NCBI RefSeq assembly: GCF_029227915.1
Contig: NC_079881.1
Coordinates: forward strand, 19,133,501-19,197,500
Direction: 5' to 3'
Source: Hydractinia symbiolongicarpus
Taxonomy: Eukaryota > Cnidaria > Hydrozoa > Anthoathecata > Hydractiniidae
DNA length: 64,000 bases
Shown here piece by piece: positions 11,670 through 21,032 of this stretch; within the stretch, counting starts at the first letter, position 1, and each line of letters opens with the position of its first letter. The position numbers and the translations under genes were made by a program. The notes beneath the pieces were generated by a model, which made no database searches, had not been told where the DNA came from, and saw only the letters and a list, made by a program, of their open reading frames with translations.

Positions 11670-13866
11670 ACATCATCATCATCATCATCATTCTCGGCTT
11701 AACGTCCGTTTTCCATGCTAGCATGGGTTGGACGGGGTATATTAATGACCCTCTTCCAATCTGATCTAGACTGTGTTAGATCTAAACTCAACTTCCTCTC
11801 TATCAAGTCTGTCCTTATAACCTCCTGCCAAGTCTTTCTCGGTCTGCCTCTGGGCTTTACCCCAGGAACTATCAAGTCTCTACACTTTCTTACCCAATTA
11901 TCCTCCTCCATTCTTTCCAAGTGCCCCAGCCAATTCAATCTTCTTATCTGGATAACATCTTTAATTCTACGGAGACTTGGCCTGCTTCTTAGCTCATCTG
12001 AACTCTTTCTGTCTCTCAGACTGGCATTACACATCCACCTAACCATTCTCATATCATTCCTTTCTAAACGGTCAAGATCTTCCTGCTTCACTGCCCATGT
12101 CTCACTACCGTACAACATAACACTTCTTACACAGGCCTTATACAACCTACCTTTTACCTCAATTGACAGGACTCTGCTAGTCAGTAAAGGAAGTAACTCT
12201 CTAAACTTTTTCCAAGCAGAACCTATCCTGCAAGTAACACTTCTTCCAACACCCCCTTCACTGCCCAACATATCACCTAAGTAACAGAAGTTCTTAACTA
12301 TCTCTAACGAGCCACTGTTGTACATCATTAAAGCTGGAAATACTTCATTCTCTATAATCTCACCTTTGCAACGCTTGCATACAAACTGTATGTCAGCTCT
12401 TAACCTTTCACTAATACTACTGCACTTCTTATGTACCCAATGCTTGCAAGTCTGACAAAAAATTGAGTTACTACCAACCCCTTTCCTGCAAACTCCACAA
12501 GGCCACTTTCCAACTACAAGGTCACACTTGGCTGCAATGCTACTTATCATGACTTTAGACTTTGCTGTGTTTACCTTCAGCCCTTTCTCTTCTAGTTCTT
12601 TCTTCCACTTCTCAAACTATTCAACTAATTCTTCCATCGACTCTGCTATGAGAACCAAATCATCTGCATACAATAACTCCCATGGACAACCTGTTCTGAA
12701 CTCCATCGACAGCGCTTCTAAGACTAGAATAAACAACAAAGGACTAAGTACAGAACCCTGATGTACACCAACGTTTACACTAAATTCATCACTAAGTGAA
12801 TCGTTAATCCTGACACGACTTCTAGCATTGCTGTACATAGACTGAACCATCGTAACTAGCCACTCATCCACACCTAATTTTCTCATAGCCCACCAAATAA
12901 CTTTACGTGGCACTCTATCAAAAGCTTTCTCTAAATCTACAAAGGCAAAATAGAGATTCTTTCTCTTTCCTAAATACTTTTCCTGAAGCTGTCTGAGTAA
13001 AAATATTGCATCTGTTGTGCCACGCCCTGGAACAAAACCAAATTGCATCTTATCTATATCAATTCTTTCTCTAAGTAACTTATCAATCACTCTTTCAATA
13101 ACTTTCATTACTTGATCAACCAACTTCAAACCTCTATAGTTACCCCTTTCTAATGCATCACCCTTGCCCTTGAAACAGTTCACTATTACACTCGACTGCC
13201 ACTCACTCGGAATAGCACCATCCTTTATAATCTGGTTACCAAGACTTGTAATAAGCTCAACTCCAATATATCCAGATGCTTTTACCATCTCTGCAACAAT
13301 ACCTGATACTCCTGCAGCCTTGCCAATCTTCAATTTCCTAATAGCCTCCACTACCCATTCTGTCTTGATCTGCATAGCTGGCCCTTCTACGACATCATCA
13401 TCAGACAAATTATCCTCGTCCCAATCAAACTCAGTGTTAAGCAACCTCTGATAATGATTCTTCCAAGCTACCCTTTTCTCCTCCTTTGTGCTAGCCAAAA
13501 CACCTTCATCATTACGTATACACTTCTCACCTACAATATCTTGATTAGTCTTCTTCATTTGCTTTGCTATCTTGAATACCTCATTGCGCTGGTCTTCCCT
13601 TCTTAACACATCTGCAAATCTGTTTCTCTCTGCTTCTGATTTTGCCTTATACACTGCTGTACGAGCGCGACGCTTAGCTTCTAAGTAAATATTTTTACTA
13701 CCACCTGACTTCCACTCTTTCCAAAGTTTCCTCTTTTCCTTTATCCACTGGTCAACCTCATTATTCCACCACCAGGTCTGTCTATGTCTAGCTGGTCCTT
13801 TCGTCCACCCACAGGTATCATCAGAAGCTTCTAGAAGACAATTCTTCAAAGTAGTCCAGTTAGAGT
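11670..13866 (-). mobile_element. 5'-truncated LINE with a PHD-like finger after the RT core
   Basis: On the minus strand the element starts inside its ORF near 13866 (NSNWTTLKN), carries an RT and C-terminal region, and ends with the non-coding text around CGTTAAGCCGAGAATG and a (GAT)n run at 11670-11691. No endonuclease domain is present, so the copy is 5'-truncated, the usual outcome of incomplete target-primed reverse transcription. Apart from one in-frame TAG the ORF is open over about 720 codons, so it inserted fairly recently. I could not identify a target-site duplication. Confidence 0.85.
11699..13866 (-). pseudogene. LINE reverse transcriptase ORF with one nonsense codon
   Basis: From the 5' side: GWTKGPARHRQTWWW linker, RT motifs KAAGVSGI, GNYRGLKL, FGFVPGRGTTDAIFLLRQL, VDLEKAFDRVPR (catalytic Asp), GVHQGSVLSPLLFILV and YADDLVLI (catalytic box). 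A TAG stop falls at 12617-12619. The same frame then continues with a WKKELEEKGLKVNTAKSK thumb region, a PHD-like finger (CGVCRK, FCQTCKHWVHKKC, VCKRC), NFCYLGD and a C-terminal region with MLYGSETWAVK and WLGHLERM. The finger sits between RT and C-terminal domain, unlike the N-terminal finger of the LINE at 6292-9890. The replaced residue cannot be told from this copy alone. Confidence 0.85.
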
Positions 13867-13869
13867 TAA

Positions 13870-14639
13870 ATAGATAAAACGAAATAAACGCAACTACTGC
13901 TTCGAATGTGAAACATTTTATAATGTACACAAGAGTTCATGAAACATTTTTCTGAAATGCTTATGCTTAGTGTGACTCCGGCTTTATGCAACAGTTGATT
14001 AAATGACAGAAGGTGTTTTGAAAAAAACATATACTGACTGTATTAGTATTTTAAAACCACACGCGAGAAATAACAAAACCAAATTAATATTTTAAATATT
14101 GAACTAATATCTGAATTGTAAACCAAATATAACAAAAAAACACTGTACGGAGGAGGATCAAAACCGAGACATTTTTTTTTTTGGTACACAAAGTTAAAGT
14201 TCGAATGAATTGAATGAATTAATAAACTGCACAGTTTGAAGTCATCGAGCGTGAGAGATTCCTCTACTGCCATTACTGCGTGCACTGTTGAGGAATTTAT
14301 ATCAAATTTTAGTTTATTTTTCACAGCAATTAACCCTTTCTTTAACGCTTCCTAAAATATTATTCCGCTTAATCAGATTATGTATTTGACCAAAGGATTT
14401 TCATTTTGCAATCTGTGTATTGTAAACCGTATATATATATAATGGAGAACGCTATACAGAGGAAGGTCCAAAATGAGACAGTTTTTTTCTTTTGGTAGAT
14501 AAAGTTAACTCAAAACATATTTTATCTTCGTTCAAGTTAAAAATTTATGCTTCAAATATGAATGTTTTTTCCTTGAAACGTCATACATTTTATATCACAA
14601 AATGAACTTTAATCCTGAAAACACTATTTTCGTTCTGTT
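13870..14639. other. Intergenic, no gene seen
   Basis: AT-rich, with a (TA)n tract near 14430. The minus-strand open frame across 14043-14324 has no domain and is not supported. Confidence 0.45.
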
Positions 14640-15175
14640 CTTGTTGTTAAAGGAAAGTAAATTAAATTAATGAAGCCATTACAGTGCACTTAAAACTTCA
14701 AGGCCAAATAACTTGAAAACAAAGTGGTGACGTCAATGTTTTTTTACCGCGTGGGTAACTAGGGACCACCTGGGACCAATTTGGGTAAGTTTCCCACACC
14801 TGGGTCCCCGAATCCGTTTCGGAATTAACGGATTGATGACGTCATCAAAAAACCTTCAAACCCTAACTTTTCTGCAACTGTTTGTCAAAAGTACACAATC
14901 CTATACATTTTCTTGATCAACGTTTCAAGATCTATACAATGAAGGCAACATGTATACAAATTTCTAAAAATAAATTTGGGGTTTTGACAAGCCCTTGCTG
15001 ATACCAGCAAAATCTTCAAACTTATATCTCCTCAGGCGCTTGTCGAAAACATATGATCCTATACATTATTTGGATCAGCGTCTCAATCTTCTTATTACGA
15101 GCAATGAATGAACTAATTTTCGCCAACTTTTTTTTTTTTGCCTAAGTGGATTTTTACACAGGCCTTATCGACTAG
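14640..15175 (+). repeat. Helitron-like non-autonomous repeat, copy 1
   Basis: This region aligns by eye with 61540-61961: GGCCAAATAACTTGAAAAC, a TTTTTTACCGCG block, AACTAGGGAC, CCGAATCCGTTTCGGAAT, ATCCTATACATTTTCTTGAT, and a shared end of the form CCTAAGTGGATTTT...GGCCTTATCGACTAG. The terminal CTAG followed by T matches the Helitron 3' end rule (CTRR, T flank). Internally the TCCTATACAT...GATCA segment occurs twice, so the element contains sub-repeats of about 130 bp. The 5' boundary is approximate. Confidence 0.6.
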
Positions 15176-15176
15176 T

Positions 15177-15764
15177 TTATTTATGTATTTCTTAAAAGAG
15201 ATTAATTCTTCAAAAAATTTGCTGGAAATGTCACTCACATTGAATTTTTTGCTTTGTTTTTTGTTTTGTTTTAATCATGCATTTTTTAAGTCAGGTTGTT
15301 CTATTTGAAAACTAAGCAGGTTATTTATTAGTGTTTTCCATTAGGTAGAGAAATTCACAAAATGAGATGTCTGCAAACAGGACTGCATTTTTAATCAGGC
15401 TATATAATTTGGGCAATCACGCTTGATCAGGGCAATCGTGTTGGTTTATTTTTTGTGAAAACTGTCATCACGTAATTTTGTAAAGTCTTTTGAGTTGTTG
15501 TGCTTAATAATCTTGTTATTTTTCATATTTGTTATAACTTTTGAAATGACCTAGAACTAGAAAGATTATGCTGACTCGATTATGCTGACTTTGCGAGTTC
15601 TAATGTGATTCTGTAAGGCTTTGTGAATAATTGATGACGATTAATTTTTTTTTTGTTATTTCTAGATAGGAAAATCATTTAGTTACTAAGCAACCGTTAT
15701 TAAAGTATATATACGTCAGACCGATTTTCTGCCGACGTAATGTTTTTTTAATTGAGTGAATATT
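15177..15764. other. Upstream region of the RGG gene pair
   Basis: AT-rich with no gene. It holds a TATATATA run at 15706-15713, a possible alternative core promoter, before the closer TATA box at 15765. Confidence 0.4.
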
Positions 15765-15772
15765 TATATAAA
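15765..15772 (+). promoter_or_regulatory. TATA box of RGG gene B
   Basis: TATATAAA lies 47-54 bp upstream of the ATG at 15819, leaving room for a leader of about 20 nt. Confidence 0.5.
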
Positions 15773-15818
15773 GTAGACCAATAAGAAATAAAAAAAACAT
15801 TGTGAAATCTTCAAGGAG

Positions 15819-16268
15819 ATGCGAGTTCTATTACATCTGCTTATTATATTGACTTGTTTTTATCATGTGCTCCAAGCTTATAGACGCGATGTAAAAACAA
15901 TTTTAGATCAAGACGAAAATGGTCCCGCTGTTGAGGATGAACTTAACTACAAAACCATCAGGAGCCTCCCAGATCCTCAGCCAAGAGGAGGAAGAGGTGG
16001 ACGTTCGGGTAGACGTTATCGTAGAGGAGGTGGCAGTGGAGGCGTGTGTTGTGTTGTAGATCTAACACCAGGAGAGATCATTGGAATCATTTTTGGATCT
16101 GTCTTTGGTTTGGCTTTTCTTTTGACATTGCTTACGTATTGCTGCGAATATTGTAAAAGAAGAGCAAACAGACCAACCAAACTTTGGCATGTGGGACCTA
16201 CCTATAGTGAAAGAATGGAAATGATGAAAAAACGTAAACAAGAAAGACAACCATTGGAATGTTCGTGA
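15819..16268 (+). CDS. Single-pass RGG-rich membrane protein, family member B
   Basis: The 149-residue product has a signal peptide (about 1-20, LLHLLIILTCFYHVLQA), an acidic stretch (LDQDENGPAVEDELNY), the motif SLPDPQPRGGRGG, and a cationic block of Arg, Gly and Ser (about 55-75). Next come VCCVV, a transmembrane helix (about 87-108, GIIFGSVFGLAFLLTLL) and a basic cytoplasmic tail of about 40 residues beginning CCEYCKRR. It forms a tandem pair with the next gene, 311 bp away on the same strand, sharing DELxYxxIR and PDPQPRGG, so the two arose by local duplication. Compared with copy A it has a long tail and membrane-proximal cysteines. No known domain is recognised. The start is chosen because it opens the signal peptide directly. 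Confidence 0.78.
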   Translation: MRVLLHLLIILTCFYHVLQAYRRDVKTILDQDENGPAVEDELNYKTIRSLPDPQPRGGRGGRSGRRYRRGGGSGGVCCVVDLTPGEIIGIIFGSVFGLAFLLTLLTYCCEYCKRRANRPTKLWHVGPTYSERMEMMKKRKQERQPLECS

Positions 16269-16579
16269 ATCAATGTTATAACGCTCGTAAGCGCAAAATA
16301 CGAAAGCATTTCAACTAACATGTTTTTCGTAATTTACTTGTTGATATTTCACAGTTAATGTAACTTGATCCGAAGAAATTTTGGCCCATTTGATAGAACA
16401 GCGTGACAACACGTTAAAGCATGTTACACGTCACTTTTAGAAGGAATCTGCCACCGCTTTTTTGTCATTTTGTCGTTCTTGAAAGACAACCTCGATGGAT
16501 TTGGTTTTGTTGAGATAGGTTAAACACATTACAGTATCACGCAAAATCTTTAATTCGACACTTATGAAGGAAAGACAGT

Positions 16580-17002
16580 ATGCGTTTGTTAGATATATCT
16601 TTCTTTGCACTTGTACTAACTTGTTTTTATTTTCAAATTTACGCGTATCAACAACACGAAATATTTTTAAACGAAGAGAATCCTGATTTGGAAGACGAAC
16701 TTGATTATGAAGGAATTCGGAATTCGCCCGACCCTCAGCCAAGAGGAGGGCGTAGTGGTCGCGGTGGTCGGGTTAGAAGTCGAAGTCGGAGCAGCGGTGG
16801 AGGTGGCGGCTCCAGTGAGTCAAAAGCAGTAAAAATTGTTGGAATAGTTATTGGAGCGATTGGTGGCTTTGTTGCTCTTGCTGTTATCTTCGTGTTGTTA
16901 TGTTCATTTTGTCGGAAGTCTTTGAGCAGTGATTTTCAACCAACAAGGGACAAAATTAATTCTGCGTATGAAAATTACGAAATGAACAATGATGCAACTT
17001 GA
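16580..17002 (+). CDS. Single-pass RGG-rich membrane protein, family member C
   Basis: The 140-residue product has a signal peptide (about 1-23, core FFALVLTCFYFQIYA), an acidic segment (NEENPDLEDELDYEGIR), the motif SPDPQPRGGRSGRGG, and an Arg-Ser/Gly block with an RSRSRSS run and five Gly. A transmembrane helix (about 90-112, GIVIGAIGGFVALAVIFVLL) and a tail of about 28 residues rich in Asn and Tyr (SAYENYEMN) complete it. It is the downstream member of the tandem pair. The ectodomain motif is kept while the tail is unrelated to that of member B, which suggests the outside portion is under stronger constraint. I see no clear TATA box, so it may depend on other elements or on its neighbour. 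Confidence 0.78.
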   Translation: MRLLDISFFALVLTCFYFQIYAYQQHEIFLNEENPDLEDELDYEGIRNSPDPQPRGGRSGRGGRVRSRSRSSGGGGGSSESKAVKIVGIVIGAIGGFVALAVIFVLLCSFCRKSLSSDFQPTRDKINSAYENYEMNNDAT

Positions 17003-18739
17003 ACAGTGAAAAGACGTTTATTAGTTTAAGCCTTTGAATTGAACGATGTGTTTATTCTTAGAGGCTGTTTATACGGAAGCTGAGCCAGCCCGTTCTCCGT
17101 GATCTCGCCTAAGTGCTATTTTTGAAGAATACACAAGTTAAAATCCAGCCCGACAAGTGATTCAGCTCGGTTTGTCAGCCAGCCTGTCTCTGTATAAAAA
17201 GCCCCTCAAAAATTACTTTATTTTCTAAAATTTTCTCAGGATGACAATTTTGTGGCTTCTTGTCTTTTTCTAAAAAATTGGCAAAATTAATTTTCTTGAA
17301 ATATCAGGGTTTATTTTGCAAACTACGAAAAAATTTCCTTGAAATGTCCTGAAGTACGAAGTTTTAAGACCATAGATTTAATTTCTACAATCACCTGCTG
17401 TTTTTTTAACTTCAGTAATATAGTTATTAAAAATATTAAGTGCGTCTTTAAGTTTATAATGAAATTTTTTTACGTTTCTTTTTATTGATTAAATTTAAGT
17501 TTTAATCATCCGCAGAAATAACTTTACGCGAATCCATTAAAACTTTGTCAACCGCGAAAATTTATCCCGCAAGAATGCAAATATTTGTTAGTCTTTGTGT
17601 CCCGTGAAACTTTCTGAGCATGAAATAAATACAAACTGTAAGAATTGATAACTATTTGAAACATCTGACAAATCATTGTAATCTATTCAAATGTGTAAAT
17701 ATTATTTTCATGATACATATTTTTATTAACGTGTTTTTCTATATGTGTATTTGAACTCAGAGTAGATGGTAAGATAAATGATTTTCGCTGGTATTAACTT
17801 TTACAAATTTTAGGTTTGTTAAAAATCACGTGAATTTCACAAACGAAGAAGCACTTTCTGTAGTACAGTAGCCTCACGCTGACCCGTATCTTGGACAAGT
17901 CGAACTGTTACTTTGTTGGGCTAAGTTTCAGTTCCTATTGAATTTTCTTTATCAACTACAAAACATCATCTTAAGTCGCACCCCGATATGTGGGACTTTT
18001 CGTTACTTTTTTTTTCATTATATCGATAAGAAATCACACGTTTTCAAAAAGTCTGACTCACCTAGAGTTCCGCTTAAGTCGGTCACATGTTCCATTTTCC
18101 TTTTCCCTTTAGGGCTAAGTAAATAAAGCGTACTGTGAAGAATTTGCACTACTTTTGTAATGATTGGTATGATTTTAATCACGGAGCGAAATTGAACAAT
18201 TTTTCAACCTGAGATAAAATTCCCATAAGCAGTTAGTGTATTAGACACTGGGCGTTTTTTTGTCCTTTCGTACATATTTTTTTGCTTTCGTCTGAATGCT
18301 TCTTAATTTTGACGATGATTTTCTGAAAGTTTATAGACTGGGGCCCCTGTCTTCTCATTTATGTGATTTTCGGTATGATACCTGTCAATTAACCAATATA
18401 TTTTTTGAATTTTCCTAAAATTTTGGAAACTAGCATTTGAAAGTACCTGCAACGCCATCCACGTTTTTATCAAACTTTCTCAAACAAGAAAAGACGGCCT
18501 CGATGAGTGAAAATGATCCCGAATTCTCTAAAAGAGACACTAATAGAATCAGAGAATTCCATCTACCTAAAAAAGTGCTTGCGTTAAAAATTAAAACACG
18601 GACACGCATTATATGATTGTTTTTTTTGGGTTACGCGTGTTGAAAAACAAATTAAAAACTAACACAGCCTTAATAGCAACGAGCTATATGGATAAAATGA
18701 AATGATCTTAATTTTAGCTAAACAGCCTAAAACGGCTGT
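17003..18739. other. Intergenic, no gene seen
   Basis: AT-rich sequence downstream of the RGG pair. The short open frame at 17938-18126 has no feature supporting a gene. Confidence 0.45.
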
Positions 18740-19095
18740 ATAGTATAGTGTAGTCACAAAAAGTGAACTCAGACAGTGTAGTGGTATTCACCCAGGCTAG
18801 GCAGTATGCTGCTTAGCATATGCTTAAATAATTTCTCTATCTGAACCTGAAACATATATTCTGATGTAACGTATTCTGATGTCGTCAGGGGAGGACGGAG
18901 GGAAAGAGGGGGCGCATCCATGGAAATTGTCCCATTGTTATTCATATTTCCCGCGTATTTTGTCGCAGGATTCAATATTGGGACACAAAGTAATAAAATT
19001 GCACTGCGAAGGAGGAGGGAGTGAGCGTTCCGCTGAATGAAACTGCGGCGGAGCCAGCGGATTTCATTGAGAACCTGTTGAAATAACATATCATG
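18740..19095. other. GC-richer block, probable repeat
   Basis: Purine-rich, G-rich text (GGGGAGGACGGAGGGAAAGA and similar) stands out from its surroundings. A minus-strand open frame of 106 codons covers it but shows no domain and low-complexity origin. I regard it as a decayed repeat. Confidence 0.3.
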
Positions 19096-19204
19096 CTCTT
19101 GCTATGAAGACGCTTATATATAAAAATATGCATGAAAAAGAGAATTAAAATAACCTACGTAAAAAATGTTAAATAACAAATGCCTGCAAAAGATAAATAA
19201 AGTT

Positions 19205-19945
19205 CTAAAAGTACAAAACTTCATTGTTCAATCTATGTAATATAAATGTTTTTACTTTGTTTTGAAAAGGATCTCTCATTGTCAAGTACAAATCTATCAA
19301 TTTTGTGTATGTTATTCCAGATATATGGACTACGATATGAAGTTGAGAACTGACTGGCCTTAGTTTTTCTGTATGGTGGATAGTACTGACCAGACGACCT
19401 GGTTGAATATTTACTTTCTCTTACTTAAAACATGTTAGAAATTATGGGGGTATAGATTTGTTCTTCATTTTATACATAAAGCATACGTTCTGAAAAATAT
19501 TTATCTGGAAAATATTTAAAGCTTTTATAGACTGCAGTAGTGGTTTGCTATGCGTAAATTTGTCTTGGAAAAGAATAGTCCTTACAGCGTGTTTTTGACG
19601 TTGATATATCGATTCAAGTTTAGATTTATTAGTGCTGCCCCAAACTACATTTGCGTAATTTATATGTACGAATAAAAAATATAAGTTTATTAGACAATGT
19701 TTATTTAGGAGGTGTCGAGCTTTATAAAGAACACCAATAGATTTTGAAAGTTTTATACTTATAGTTTCAATGTGTTTCCGCCAGGTAAGATTCTCATCTA
19801 GTAAAACTCCCAGGAACTTCGTTTCTGTTTCACGTAAGATTGTGAAATCTCCGACTTTTAATTCCGGTAATATTGTTGGTATTTTCTTTATTTTATGCGC
19901 TCGGTGGAACGTATATTTGGTGTTTTTAACATTTAGAGATTAGTT
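19205..19945 (-). mobile_element. LINE fragment: 3' end of a CR1/jockey-like reverse transcriptase
   Basis: Read on the minus strand, the sequence gives LPELKVGDFTILRETETKFL, then GVLLDENLTWRKHI, IGVLYKARHLLNKHCL, NYANVVWGSTNKSKLE and RQKHAVRTILF. This is the C-terminal region that follows the RT catalytic core in CR1-like elements. Reading is open for over 140 codons and then accumulates stops near 19430. There is no RT core or endonuclease, so this is an old 5'-truncated copy from a family different from the two other LINEs here. Confidence 0.75.
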
Positions 19946-19949
19946 TTAT

Positions 19950-21020
19950 AAGTTCGTTGTTTACAGTTCTGTAGAGTGTAGTATTATGAAAAAACGTACT
20001 TTCGGGCAATTTTTAACATAAGCGATCCAAGTAAAAGCCCGAAAATATGTGAAAGAACTTTTATTTAGCTATCAGAAACTTCGAACAGTATGCGAAAATT
20101 CCCTATGGAACAAAAGTAATTAATTTTTAAGCAAGTAGTGGCATTTTTAAGAAATTTTAAGCTTCTGATGACGTCACGGAAAATGTGCTGACGCAAGCAA
20201 ATATTTATTGCTGCCATTTTGTTCCTTTTATTGAACAACCCTATGAAAAGTTATTAAAGGGGGGGGGGATTCCGTTTAAGGAGGGTATTAGCAGTGATAG
20301 TTTAAAATTTGGCATATTTTAAGAGCGTATTGTAATTTATTTAGCTACCTACCTAAAAACCTAGACAATTCTTACTTTACTTTTTCCTAGTAAATTTAGA
20401 ACTAAAACTTAATGTATAGTTTACAACGCTCAGTGGAACTTTATATAACTCTGATCAGTTCACTGAAATAAAATTAACTACCGGTAGTCAGAATAACTAC
20501 CATGCAAAACAAGAAGTAGTAACTCTAGAAAATCATATTGTGAATTTCATTTTGAGCTCCCTTTTCCCCCGAAATAGTTAATAGCGAAATCATTGCCTGG
20601 TTGATGCTAATAGAAATCTAACATTGACTTTGAAAAAGGGGAGGTGACAGTTTCAACATTAAGAGTAATTAAAAGACTCGATTTTCGTGTCACATTTTCA
20701 CAAATATTTTATCAGAGTGGTAGCTATATAAGTTAGGGAATAGGGAAAGGAGTGTTTAAAAATAAAGTTTATTCATACAAAAAGATGATAAAAATATACA
20801 TTAAAACAGACATCGCGTCTTATAAATATATACATAAAACTAATAGAAAAGTTTGATATGTTTGTAAGAAATTTCTTACAAAACATTTTGTTAACACTCC
20901 TACCTTGCGAAGGCAATATTGATAATCCACCTTTAAAATACAAATCACTACATGAAAGTTTTTTAACACGGAATGTCAACAAATGAAGATAATTAACTAA
21001 ATAAATACATTAAAAAGTCG
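19950..21020. other. Intergenic, 3' of the NOX-like gene
   Basis: AT-rich with a poly-G run near 20262. The 3' end of the minus-strand NOX-like transcript must lie within the first few hundred bases below 21033. On the minus strand an AATAAA-type signal is not certain. Confidence 0.4.
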
Positions 21021-21032
21021 AACAAGTTCTTT

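Noticed and set aside
11715-12284. Plus-strand open frame of 189 codons
   Set aside because: Antisense of the LINE ORF at 11699-13866; no domain of its own.
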